Shown here: positions 46,634 through 56,539 of the stretch, in pieces | Layout: each line of letters starts with the position of its first letter | How positions within the stretch are numbered: position 1 is the stretch's first letter | NCBI GenBank assembly: GCA_032622095.1 | Contig: CP136067.1 | Location: forward strand, 75,108,705-75,172,704 | DNA from: Siphonodentalium dalli | Lineage: Eukaryota > Mollusca > Scaphopoda > Gadilida > Siphonodentaliidae | Direction: 5' to 3' | DNA length: 64,000 nucleotides | The notes under the pieces: generated by a model | Database searches by the model: none | Told to the model about the DNA's origin: nothing | What the model saw: only the letters and a program-made list of their open reading frames with translations | Program-made: the position numbers and the translations under genes

Positions 46634-47412
46634 ATACCCCCCGCAACGAAGTTAGGGGGGGTATACTGGAGTCAGCTTGTCCGTCCGTGCGTCGTGCGTC
46701 GTCCGTCCGTGGACACAAATTTGTCCGGAGTTTTTCTCAGTCGTTTTTTGATCAATTTCCGTGAAACTTGGCACAGACATCAACCACCATGGGAACTTGT
46801 GCACCTGCGATTATGACGTCTGTTGGTCTTTTTTTAGTGGAGTTATCCCCCCTTTTTCGACTTAGAAATTTTTCACAACATGTATACTTTTGTCCGAGCT
46901 TTTGTTCCTACATTTTTCAGTCAATTTTTTTAAAACGTGGCACAGATATTTAGTACCATGGGATCTTGCGCACTTGCGATTATGACGTCTGTCCGACATT
47001 TTTTGGTGGAGTTATCCCCCTTTTTTTTATTTAGAAACTTTTTTTGCAACATTCATAATTTTGTCCGAGCTTTTATTCCTACATTTTTCGGTCAATGTTT
47101 TTTAATCTTGGCACTGATATTTAGTACTATGGGAACCTGTGCACCTGCGATTATGACGTCTGTCCGACATTTTTTGGTGGAGTTATTCCCCTTTTACAAC
47201 TTAGAAATTTTTCGCAACATACATAATTTTGTCCAAGCTTTTATTCCTACATTTTTCGGTCAATAGGTTTAAGATTAGGGTTATGGTTGTACACCTGCAA
47301 TGGGAACTGTTATTTTATTATTTTAACTAAATGTTTACTGACATGTGAAACATCTTAGTATTTTAAAAACAGGGGGGTATCCGTAGTCCCATTGGGACAG
47401 TCACACCTCTAG
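46634..47412. repeat. 'taccccccgcaacgaagtta' element with three tandem units
   Basis: Head 'taccccccgcaacgaagtta', a CGTCC patch (46678-46708), then three units of about 167 bp containing 'gattatgacgtctgt' (46811, 46978, 47147), then the tail 'ggggggtatccgtagtccc' and 'cacacctctag'. The head GTTAGGGGGGGTATAC and the tail are only partly inverted. The open frames at 46768 and 46937 are the unit read through. Confidence 0.8.
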
Positions 47413-47609
47413 TTTTAAATTGATTACATTCATATGCTCTTGTGATATTTTTCATTTGATTCTATCTCCAGGTTTATGAGGATCCACTTTTCAATTGCAT
47501 GGATTTTGGGATTAAAATTAAAAGTAACTCTTCAATAGACACATTCTATCTGATACAATAACTCTAATACTCTTCATCTGATCTTCCTCATATTTCTTAT
47601 CTAGGTTTA

Positions 47610-48027
47610 AGGCCCTTCCACATGGCTTTAGTGGTGTATAATGCTGTGCGATACATGCAGTTTGTCGAATTAGAACATACTAGAAGCAATAAATGCTTGC
47701 AGACGGTGAGCGATGCGGGTGAATCTTAGAAAATACTGCTGCAGGATTACATTGGTGTCCTAATCTGGCAGCGCAGATCCGCTCGTAACATGCGCTTCAG
47801 TCTGTGGTTGTTCGGTAAATTCCGTCGTTTGCAGTGATGGTATAGAATGAATACACTGGAAGCACAGCAGCTTTTAGTCTAGGTCACATGTAGTCATTTT
47901 AAACAAAAATATGCGAATAACAAAAGACCCAGAGAGTTCAACGGAAACATACGAGTAACCGCAGAAATTGCTGTTGCTGCAGAAAGCGCATTTTCTGTGC
48001 ATATGCAAACACTGTGTGGAAGGGCTT
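47610..48027. mobile_element. Harbinger-like MITE, 418 bp, TTA target duplication
   Basis: Left end AGGCCCTTCCACA; right end TGTGTGGAAGGGCTT. TTA flanks both sides (47607-47609 and 48028-48030). Removing it and one TTA gives 'atctaggtttatcatggcac', which fits the host repeat at 29990 and 45480. The trinucleotide TTA matches the TWA preference of PIF/Harbinger. No ORF. Confidence 0.7.
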
Positions 48028-48119
48028 TTATCATGGCACACTCTTTGTCTCTATGGATTTTGGTATTGATTGACTAATTAGTTTGAAAATTATATTAACA
48101 CTTGACACTAAACCCACAG

Positions 48120-48300
48120 ACACATATGCTATTGATATTAAACACAAGTATTGGCTGTCAGCCAATATGATATATTGTTTACTAGGCAGCTATTAAATTA
48201 TTCCTTCCACTTTTAACCAGGTTCACTATTGAACACTCTATAAAACACCTACTGGTATTGAATATTTGTATATCATTAGAGGTGATGTCCTATTTTGAAA
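48120..48300. repeat. Dispersed intron repeat, third copy
   Basis: 'tatgctattgatattaaaca', 'gccaatatgatatattg', 'aaaacacctactggtattg' and 'cattagaggtgatgtcc' match the 30090 and 46054 copies. Confidence 0.7.
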
Positions 48301-48589
48301 TTGCTACAGTTTAATGTGGGCTGCAAGATATCAGTGCTGGTATTCTTTGGCACTGACTTGTTGCATGGGTTTCTATGACCAGTGACATGCTTTTTGTGAA
48401 CTATTTTGTGTTGATCAGTTCATTAGTTTGGGAAAGATTAACTCCTTGCTATCTGATTTGATAACTCAAATTTTTATCATTGATTGTGTTTATTTTTCAT
48501 GGCACAGTTTATGATTTGGTTGATTTAACAATATTAATCCTGTCCACCAATTCTTTTGACGCAATGTCAAACTCAGATGTTTTTCACCC

Positions 48590-48733
48590 GATCACTCTCA
48601 TAATCACAACCAGGTTAATCATGACAAATATATTCTTCACCCCTCCTCTAATATATCTTTCCAATCATCTCCACCTTATGGGTATGGTTGACGGTATGGG
48701 TTAAACATCTGCCAATCATCATCGGCCTCTCGT
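48590..48733. repeat. Dispersed repeat ending in a conserved hairpin, copy 2
   Basis: 'ctctcataatcacaaccagg' then 'caatcatctccaccttatgg' and the ending GGGTTAAACATCTGCCAATC, then ATCATCGGCCTCTCG. It is followed at once by a small hairpin ('aatttcaagagttttctttg'). Confidence 0.75.
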
Positions 48734-49335
48734 TCAACAAAGAATTTCAAGAGTTTTCTTTGAAATCTGAACTTCAACTGCAGATGATAGCTCTGCTTTG
48801 AATCCAATCCAATATCTGGGGATAAAATAATTTCCTTTTCCGTCATTGTTTATATTAAATTAAATACAGTGATTCTCAATGGCGAAATCATTTGTGTTAG
48901 TTTTTCACTGATAATTGCATACTGAATCAAGAAGTATATAGTTACAATTGAGCATAGTTCAGACAAAGTTTTCTATCGAGTGTTATGGTCAATTTCTTTG
49001 AGATTTTCGGTGATGTTAGTAGAATGATACATTCCCCCAGTTGACATAACGCCTGATTACTAACATTGGATCATAGATGTAGAACTTGTGAAATTTATTT
49101 CTCTCATTGTGATATCAAGTTTATTCAGCACCACATTGTTTTACTACAAAGAATGTACATTTTGCCCTTGCTATTTTAGCTCAACTTAATAAGTTGATAT
49201 GGCCATACGGTATGTTGTCATTCATCATTCATCAACATCTTAACCGGGTCATGCATATTCTGGCTAGACTGTTTGCCTGTTTGTCCTGAAAATGAAATGT
49301 AATATCATATAGGCACACTCATACATTAGTACTTG
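48734..49335. other. Intronic DNA with no recognised gene
   Basis: Nothing recognised apart from a short 'tagctcaacttaataagttg' head at 49177 that resembles the start of the 7861 repeat. Confidence 0.4.
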
Positions 49336-49692
49336 TTGTCCCCCGAAAAATTAATTTTCGGTGGACTATAGAAACGGGGTCCGTCCGTCCGTCGTACCGT
49401 TCGTCGCACCGTCCGTCGCTCCGTTCGTTCGTCCGTCACACTTTTGAGTACCTTCATGGTGTAATCATCTCCTCCTACAGATTTCATCCCAGAGATTTGA
49501 AACTTCAGAATATTGTTGCCCATATATTGAAGATGTGCAACATGTATATAGATGACGGAAAAATTATTTTTTGACAGAGTTATTAACCCTTTTCGACTTA
49601 GAAAATTTCAACATTTAAAAAAATTTCTTTAACAAAGCGGCATCGACTTGCCACGTTTTCGGGGGACACTGTGGTCAGCTGACCTTTTATTC
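49336..49692. mobile_element. TGTCCCCCGA-family element, compact complete copy
   Basis: Inverted ends TGTCCCCCGAAAA (49336) and TTTTCGGGGGACA (to 49668), then the tail 'ctgtggtcagctgacctttt'. The head GGTGGACTATAGAAACG, a CGTCC patch (49381-49437) and a single 'ttcatggtgtaatcatctcc' unit make it the simplest full copy in the window. It ends about 135 bp before a WDR37 exon. Confidence 0.85.
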
Positions 49693-49825
49693 TAATACAT
49701 TTGAGGTTTGAGATTGCTGGGACATTCTTGATCACCAAGCAACACTGGGAATGTAGAACTTCATTTATCCTTTAAAAAATTATGACCAGTTTACTTATGC
49801 AGCATGTTATCTGTTGATACTGTAG

Positions 49826-49964
49826 GTCATGACCAAGAGTTGACAGATGTCAGAGCTCACCCAGATCAAAGACTAGTTGTAACGTCATCCAAAGATACAA
49901 CATTTAGATTATGGGATTTTCGAGCTGCTAGCATGGAGGTCAATGTTTTTCAAGGTCATACACA
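49826..49964 (+). CDS. WDR37: WDR37 exon: blade 4
   Basis: Acceptor ACTGTAG ends at 49825; donor GTGAGT starts at 49965. Two bases in, two out. It encodes [36 protein letters not shown] and VNVFQGHT: blade 4 and the first strand of blade 5. It is almost identical to human WDR37 over [10 protein letters not shown] and VNVFQGHT as recalled. The polypyrimidine tract is weak. Confidence 0.96.
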
Positions 49965-50009
49965 GTGAGTGTATTATTCGATAATATCATTTATGGAGTA
50001 TTTAACCCT

Positions 50010-50264
50010 TTCATGACTACAGCATCCTGAAATTTTGTGACAACCCTGTGCCAATGCATTCTCTTATTTATGGGAGTCTCCCATAGGGAGCCTTGCATAT
50101 ATAAGAGAATACATTGGCCTAACAATATTTACATTCACCTTGTACACCAGTGTATTCTTTTATATATGGGAGGCTGCCTGAGGGAGACTCACATATATAA
50201 GAGAATGCACTGGCACAGGATCTTTAATGCTGCACCAGTGCAGCTCACACCAAGAAAGGGTTAA
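50010..50264. mobile_element. piggyBac-like hairpin MITE, copy 2 (complete)
   Basis: TTAA, then CCCTTTCATGAC at the left, and AAAGGG then TTAA at the right (50259-50268). Inside, opposed arms with 'cattctcttatttatgggag' and 'catatataagagaat' occur twice. The subterminal blocks 'ccctgtgccaatgcattctc' and 'gcactggcacagga' are also inverted copies. It lies in the short intron between WDR37 exons 49826 and 50616. No ORF of interest. Confidence 0.85.
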
Positions 50265-50615
50265 CAACAAATAGCTTCAGCAATTTCTTTGAAAGACTAT
50301 ATTTAATCCAAGTTGATTGAGGCTCAATTGTAAAATTTGTTCAGATCTAGAACATTTATGATGACTGTAGAAATTATTCAGATTTTGATATTCTTGAAAA
50401 AAAATTACAATGGCTAGTCTCAAATTTCCATTTTACTGAAACCCAGTAGTGACATAGCGGTAAGTACACACCACAACAATTTTGAACATACTAACATTAA
50501 TACAGCATATTAAAAAAGCCGCTTTTGATGGTTGTTTAGGAGAACTTGCCTGTATTCGCTTATATTGTAGTATAGGGTCATGATATTGATAAAAATGTTT
50601 ATTCTTTGTCTTCAG

Positions 50616-50747
50616 GCCTGTAACATCAGCAGTATTTGCTGGAGAAACTGTTGTGTCAGGTAGTGATGACCGTACCATCAAAGTGTGGGATCTACGTAAT
50701 ATGAGATCTGCTGTGTCATCAACTAGAACAGACTCTGCAGTCAACAG
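50616..50747 (+). CDS. WDR37: WDR37 exon: blade 5
   Basis: Acceptor TCTTCAG ends at 50615; donor GTATTA starts at 50748. One base in, two out. It encodes [32 protein letters not shown] and TRTDSAVN, blade 5 and the linker to blade 6. SGSDDRT-KVWDL is a classic WD signature and matches the human blade. Confidence 0.96.
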
Positions 50748-50837
50748 GTATTATTACCACATTAGAGGGCATTCCCATTAACCCTTTCAGTGCCAAGTCC
50801 GATTTTTGTATCAACCCATATTTCCTTGATCATTTTT

Positions 50838-51400
50838 ATGTTTACCCATACCATGTATGGTAAACATAGTGTCGTTGTCCGGATTGACCACTCGTCGTTC
50901 GTCCGTCCGTTCGTCCGTCCGTCCGTCTGTCCGTCCGTAGACACTTTACGTGTAATGCGATAACTCAAACATTTTTTACCTGATCAAAACCAAATTTTGT
51001 ATATGGGGTTTTCATCGAGTTCGAATATGGGTTTGATCCGAGTTTTCTTTACGGAGTTATGGCCCTTTTTCGACTTAGAATTCATGAATTCTGCCATAAC
51101 TCAAACATTTTTTATCTGATTGGAACCAAATTTGGTGTATGAGTTTCTCAGACCAACATACAGATTGAGTTCGAATATGGGTTTGATCAGATTTTTTTTA
51201 ATGGAGTTATGGTCCTTTGACATATGATTCACACATACATGTACTTCGATAAATCAACCATTTTTCATCTGATAGGAACCAAATTTGGTATGTGAGTTTC
51301 TCAACTCAAAATACAGAACGAGTTTGAATATGGGTTAGATCCAATTTGTTATACCAGAGATATGGCCCTTTTTAAACTAAGAATTATCCAGATTATAACC
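50838..51400. repeat. CGTCC repeat with three to four tandem units
   Basis: Head 'taccatgtatggtaaacata', CGTCC patch (50897-50940), then units of about 125-150 bp containing 'catttttttacctgatcaaa'-type text, 'accaaatttggtatgtgagt' and 'gagttatggccctttttcga'. Confidence 0.8.
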
Positions 51401-51611
51401 CAAGTAACTTACAATTAATGAATACCTGCTTCTCTGTGAGCAAGATAAAAGACAATATAGTTTATTGCTTTGAGAGTTATTTATAGCCCTCATATGTTAG
51501 CTCTGTATAAGAGACACAGTTAGTGAATTATTGGATAAATTGATTTAGCTATCTTTTTAACCACAACTTAGCCATGTGAATTTATTTAACTAGACCAATG
51601 GAGCTCTCTAT

Positions 51612-52804
51612 CGTACACACCCGCCAGTAAGCCCATGTACCCAAGGAAAATTATTGTTCAAAAAGTCCTGAATGGGCTTAGTCGCGGGGATCACCCTCGG
51701 AAAAATGGAAGTGGAGAGATTTTCGTCGTCAGAATAAGAGTAAGTATGGTAAGTATTGTCAAACAGGGAGCTAGCCGAGAATGTGGAATTACAACAAAAA
51801 TTCGGCAACAAAAATCATTTTTCCCTTTAAGCACGCTATTAACTAAAAATAAGTGTCCATTGGTTGGACAAGTGGGGTTGCCTACTAGTACAGCCTAAAA
51901 AAAACAACATTTAAATTTATTTCAATACGAAATTACAAAATGATAATATCAGATAGAGTTTTCTCCCATGGACCACGTGGCGAACATAATGAAACAGGAA
52001 GTGTGTGTATTCGGCAAACCTCGTTATACTCCGTAAGGTCGATGAGTTCAAAGTGTTTTTGCGTTGTGAAGACATCACAATGTAAAGGTCAAAGGACACC
52101 GGAAATGACTTTTATTTCTTCCAAAAGCACATGGTTTTTTGGTGTCTTTATTTTGGGCTGATTTTTAAATAAACCAGAAGAAATTAATATGAATTTGAAC
52201 GATATCAGTATCGAGATCGTCGAACGCCCCTGTTGTTTCTTTCGTGATATATAGCCTACATTGAACTTGAGCAGTTTTATGAATCACATTTCCATTGTCG
52301 CGATGCCATCGGATAACACAAATTTTAGTCTCCAGTGTGTATCGAGCACATATTTTGGTGATTTGCATAGAAATGAATGCTGAATTGGGCACAAGTAGGC
52401 ATAATTAGTGTTTATAATCCACCACACAACAATGACACAGGAAGCTGTCAAAGGCCACTGGGTTTCGTTTCACAGTTAGGCAATGTATTCTTAAGCCTTT
52501 GTATAAACACTCATTATGATAGGTAATGAGAAAACAGTCAATTATGGGTGTTAATGGCTTCCTGTGTCACCCAGGGCATTAGAGACAACTAAAACAACAC
52601 AATAAACTTTATTCACGATCACAAACAATAGCTGCTCGATCTGTATTCTGGGCATTTCTCATCAATGTTGGCGACCTCCTGGCTGTTCACATGAGTAAAT
52701 TTCGGCACATGGCCTTACCAGCGGGGACAACCCTAGATTTTTGCAAGCTTCAAAAGTGGGTAATGGGCTTACCGGCGGGTGGGGCTTACTGGCGGGTGTG
52801 TACG
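51612..52804. mobile_element. Unclassified DNA element with perfect 23-bp TIRs, 1193 bp
   Basis: Starts CGTACACACCCGCCAGTAAG; the last 23 bases (52782-52804) are its exact reverse complement. A second subterminal GGGCTTACCGGCGGGT lies next to the right end. I could not find a convincing target duplication. An internal 13-bp inverted pair (TGACACAGGAAGC at about 52434, GCTTCCTGTGTCA at about 52556) may be a smaller nested element. Open frames are short and unrecognised. Confidence 0.75.
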
Positions 52805-53170
52805 GTAAGTCCTTGGATGATGGGACTACATTGGATCAAACAGGGCAGAGATAGGTGATTTAACCCCTTTTACCCATTCCATGTCTTTTAACCTTTTCCA
52901 TTAAATAAATAATTATATTAATTTGATATCTCACATGGCAATTTGCAAAAACATGAATAGAACTGCTTACACTATGATAGTGGTGACAGGCTCTAGAGTT
53001 TAGATGTTATATTAACCCTTCTATATTGACTCATACATTCCAATAATTTGTGTTATTACTGGTTATTATGTACGTTTGTCATATACTACTTTAGATCATA
53101 ACAGTATACTCTATAATTCAACATTAAAAGATTATGATTCTGATCTTAACAATTTACTATCGCCAAGGGA

Positions 53171-53206
53171 TGGGTTAAACATCTGCCGATCGTGATCGGC
53201 CTCTCG
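53171..53206. repeat. Conserved hairpin motif, copy 3
   Basis: GGGTTAAACATCTGCCGATC then GTGATCGGCCTCTCG; the core GCCGATCGTGATCGGC is a 7-bp stem with a 2-base loop. It stands 3 bp before the 86-bp palindrome. Confidence 0.8.
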
Positions 53207-53209
53207 TTT

Positions 53210-53295
53210 CAAATTTATTGATTATAATAATGTGATACATTGATGGAAAGAGCTCTTTCCATCAATGTATCACATTATTATAATCAATAAATTTG
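53210..53295. repeat. 86-bp perfect palindrome without spacer
   Basis: 53210-53252 is the exact reverse complement of 53253-53295, centred on GGAAAGAG/CTCTTTCC. It borders the right TIR of the piggyBac-like element. No mismatch is seen. Confidence 0.95.
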
Positions 53296-53463
53296 AAAAA
53301 TGATCAAGGAAATATGGGTTGATACAAAAATCGGACTTGGCACTGAAAAGGTTAATAGTGTTTTTTGGGGTGTTCCAAAACACTGGGCCGATAATGAGAA
53401 GCTCTGTTCATTATCGCACCCGGCCAGTCAACTGACCAGAAGTTAGTTCTTGTTTACTATCAT

Positions 53464-54640
53464 GTGAGTTACGTCCCTTCAACTTTCAACTTTCATGATT
53501 ATTTCAAGAAAATAAAGGAAAGATGCACATATTTTCTCGATACTAATGGTTTTGATTGGAAATCACGCTATATGATTGAATTATTGTCTCAAGCATGCAT
53601 TAATAATTTTAGCTGTCAACCTCGCATCGTATGTAAGTTGTCTTCAATGCTGGTTTTTTTCTCTCCTATTTTTGAGAATCCGTTTCAGCTGACAAGTCAC
53701 ATGACCTGTGTAAACAGACAACACATGATTTCAAAATGTTGTAGTCTTCCGAACTGAATGAGACTGAGTTAGAAGCTCTTGAGAAAAGTAGCATTCCTCA
53801 ATACACATCTAGAGAAACAGAATATGGAACTTAAAAATTCAGAGAATGGTTGGAAACCGAACCTGTGACTTTTTTTCCGTTTCTCCTGAAGATCTAGATG
53901 AGATCTTGAGAAAATTCTACACTGAAGTTAAACCCAAAAAACAAGTTTATTGCCGAGCACTCTTAGTGGCATCACATCACACCCGCACCAATAAGTCAGT
54001 TGATAAACATTATTTGTGATAAAGAATTTCGAAGTGCAAACAAAATGTTCGCTACAAGATGTAAACATTAATTTAAAACTGGAAATCTTAAACCAAAACA
54101 CAAAACCACCATTGAAGACGATGACATGAATAAATTCTTTTGGTGGCAACATGGTTCCATCTTTGTTACAATTTCGGTAGGTGAGGTCATGAGGGTTGGG
54201 CTAAAATGACAAAATGAATATTTTCAGTATTTATGGATTCTGATGATGTAGAATTTGCTGAAATATCAGAACCAGAAGCAACCTAAAACAACCAGGGCTG
54301 AAAATCACAGCGATTATAATAATCAAAGAATTATGAGAAAATTCAGAAAGTCTCTTTCAAATCCTCAAAAGACATATAGTCCTGATAAACACTGGTTTAA
54401 ATGTGAGCCAGTTGGTATAAGTGTCAACCATGATGCAGACAATATTGAGAAAAGCAGAATGGTCAAAAGTGTACACCTTTCATTGCGTACAGTTGTCCAC
54501 AGTTACAAATCTTATTGGGGTAGAGTGAATCTTGAAAAAATCCGAAGCATTACAAACCACAGAAACATTGAAAGTTTGAAGCACTATATATCAGAGTTCC
54601 CAGAAATGAGAGTGTTCAAACTTATGCTTCAAATGTGATA
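53464..54640 (+). pseudogene. Crypton-type (DUF3504-like) tyrosine recombinase relic
   Basis: Several + strand frames separated by stops and shifts. 53464-53757 has no clear family. About 53748-54180 carries IPQYTSRETEYGT, KFREWLETE, then FATRCKH and LKPKHKTTIEDDDMNKFFWW, the N-terminal pattern of Crypton/KIAA1958-like proteins. 54255-54638 ends with KIRSITNHRNIESLKHYISE, resembling the GH-x-S-x(2)-SL-x(2)-Y end of that domain. The central part, with most catalytic residues, is missing. The relic lies inside a WDR37 intron in the sense orientation. Confidence 0.7.
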
Positions 54641-55130
54641 ACTTTAATTCCGGTAACAATGCTGCAGGAAATTTGTTACTGTTGACCACAGTAATGTCGG
54701 TGCTATTTAGTGTAATCTAGTGCTGAAACGATTGACCTACTTTTTTTTTGCCTGTTAACTATGAGATGTAACCGGATCACAACCAGATATCCGCTATTTT
54801 CAACTGCAGACTTTACACTATATTTTTTTTAAACTGGCTGCCATTGTGGACTTTACACTTTACATGACTAAACCCTTTGGCACACCCTACAGGCCACATC
54901 CTGATGCAATCCTTACCAAACTTCATATGAATCATTGGGGTGACCTGTAGTATCACTTAAACATTTAAACTTTCCATTTTCCTTATCACTACATTGACTG
55001 TAATGTATGACATTATCCGCTCTCCAAGTTGAGCTACAGTGTCATTGGCACTTTCATTAGAAAAGCCTATTCTAATTTATAGTTGATATATTTTGTGATT
55101 GAATACCTTGTAAAAGGATTTTTTTTTCAG
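54641..55130. repeat. Intron end with 'catggccgcc'-family unit
   Basis: 54641-54825 shows nothing. 54826-55075 is one unit of the 5036-type family ('ttggcacaccctacaggcca', 'cttcatatgaatcattgggg') ending GTCATTGGCACTTTCATTAG. It stops about 55 bp before a WDR37 exon. Confidence 0.75.
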
Positions 55131-55245
55131 GATTGCTGTATCTCAGCATTACAATATGATAGCAGTTCCTCATGATAATCGACATATTCGAGTGTATGAC
55201 AGCAACCTGAACAGGATTGGAAGGCTACCAAGAACAAGTCGAATG
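55131..55245 (+). CDS. WDR37: WDR37 exon: blade 6
   Basis: Acceptor TTTTTTTCAG ends at 55130. The frame demands the donor GTGGGT at 55246, not the nearby GTAATA at 55250, because only a phase-0 exit reads into the next exon without a stop. One base in, none out. It encodes IAVSQHYNMIAVPHDNRHIR, VYDSNLNRIGRL and PRTSRM, matching human PHDNRQVRLFD and LPRSSRQ as recalled. The two donors in tandem, only one of them productive, are notable. Confidence 0.93.
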
Positions 55246-55458
55246 GTGGGTAATAACCAGATTCAGACAAAGGAGATACGGCTATACTTTTCTGATTTTG
55301 AGTTTTCAACTGGATATTTGGATATTTATTATGTCCTGACACCGAATGAAGTTCAGGGCATATAGTTGAGAGCTCTGTCAGTCAGTCCATCTGTTAAATA
55401 TATTTAATTTTCTCCCAGAAAATATATTGAATATTTGAATTTATCGAAATATAGTATA

Positions 55459-56349
55459 CTAGCAGGTTAGCCCGCCACTGGCGGCGTTCGTCAGAAACAT
55501 GACAATTTTTAATTTTTTTAATTTCAAATTTTTTATATTTAATTTTTGTTTTTTTACCCGATTTGACCTTGAATTGATCATTTTCAAGGTCAAGGTCAGG
55601 ACGGGGTCACAATTTAACCCGTCCACGACACTGCCCGTAGGTAGCAAGTTTGAGCTCAATCAGTTCGAGTCTATAAAGGACACACACATATATATCATTT
55701 GTGGGTACCCGTTTCAAGATGAAGATCACCTAGGGCGGAAAAACTGACCCGATCCGCGTTCCTAGGAAGCCCTAAGTACGAAAGAATCGCACAACACGAT
55801 TTGAGATCTTGAATTGGTAATTTTCAAGGTCAAGGTCAGTTCGGGGTCACAATTTAACCGGTCCACGACACTTCCCGTATGTAGCAAGTTTGAGCTCAAT
55901 CAGTTCGAGTCTATAAAGGACACACACATATATGGTACCCGTTTGACGGTGAAGATCACCTAGGGTGGAAAAAACTGACCCGATCCGCATTCCTAGGAAG
56001 CCCTAAGTACATAAGAATGACACAACACGCTCATGTCTGTATACTAACGCACATGCCCAGACCCAGACGTAAGAATCACATTACGCACACACGCCCTTTA
56101 TCAACTACACTGCGGATAGGAATGCTCTTTAACTATCAACGCTATTAATCCCCGCCGTTTTTGCGGTAATTTTATTGATCGGGAGTGGAGAATGAGTGCT
56201 CAGAGCTCGTCCAAAATGTGACGTGGACGATCCCCGTGGCTTTTTACCCTTATATACAAACTTTGAGCTTGATCCGACCAGTCGTTTTCGATTCCATAAA
56301 GTACCCACACACATATATATATACGGAAGTCTCAAAATATATATATAGA
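55459..56349 (-). mobile_element. Putative non-autonomous Helitron, 891 bp
   Basis: On the minus strand it begins TCTATATATATATTTTGAG after A (56350) and ends CTAG before T (55458). A hairpin CCGCC-AGT-GGCGG (55472-55484) lies 9 nt before CTAG. The interior holds two direct units of about 240 bp ('ttcaaggtcaaggtcag', 'gagctcaatcagttcgagtc', 'gatcacctaggg'). It shares the 5' motif and the 'gaccttgaccttnaaaatg' block with 17601-18383. Confidence 0.7.
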
Positions 56350-56539
56350 TATTGAATTTATTGCAATATCTATAATTTTGGATTGTAACTCCAGTAGCAA
56401 TGGTCAGACTTGAATGCTATTTAGAATGCTTACTGGGGCTCATATGCACGTCACGGGAAAATGTACTTTGGCGATTTATGTGCTGGTTCGTTGGATATTT
56501 TTGTTGTTGCCTTTTTGTGATTTTCAAAAGAAAACCTGG

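Larger units (their letters stand above)
50782..53351. mobile_element. piggyBac-like element, 2570 bp, TTAA-flanked, 56-bp TIRs
   Basis: TTAA at 50778-50781 and 53352-53355. The left terminus CCCTTTCAGTGCCAAGTCCG and its inverted partner ending GGCACTGAAAAGG agree over about 56 bp with one clear difference. It contains a CGTCC tandem family (50838-51400), a 23-bp-TIR element (51612-52804), the hairpin motif (53171) and an 86-bp palindrome (53210-53295). No transposase. Much of its length may be later insertions. Confidence 0.85.

Noticed and set aside
46768-47266. Two hydrophobic tandem open frames as membrane proteins
   Set aside because: They are tandem repeat units of the 46634 family; the hydrophobicity comes from T-rich codons.
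49381-49437. CGTCC-rich patches as telomeric or regulatory repeats
   Set aside because: They occur at a fixed place inside dispersed repeat families and are part of those elements.
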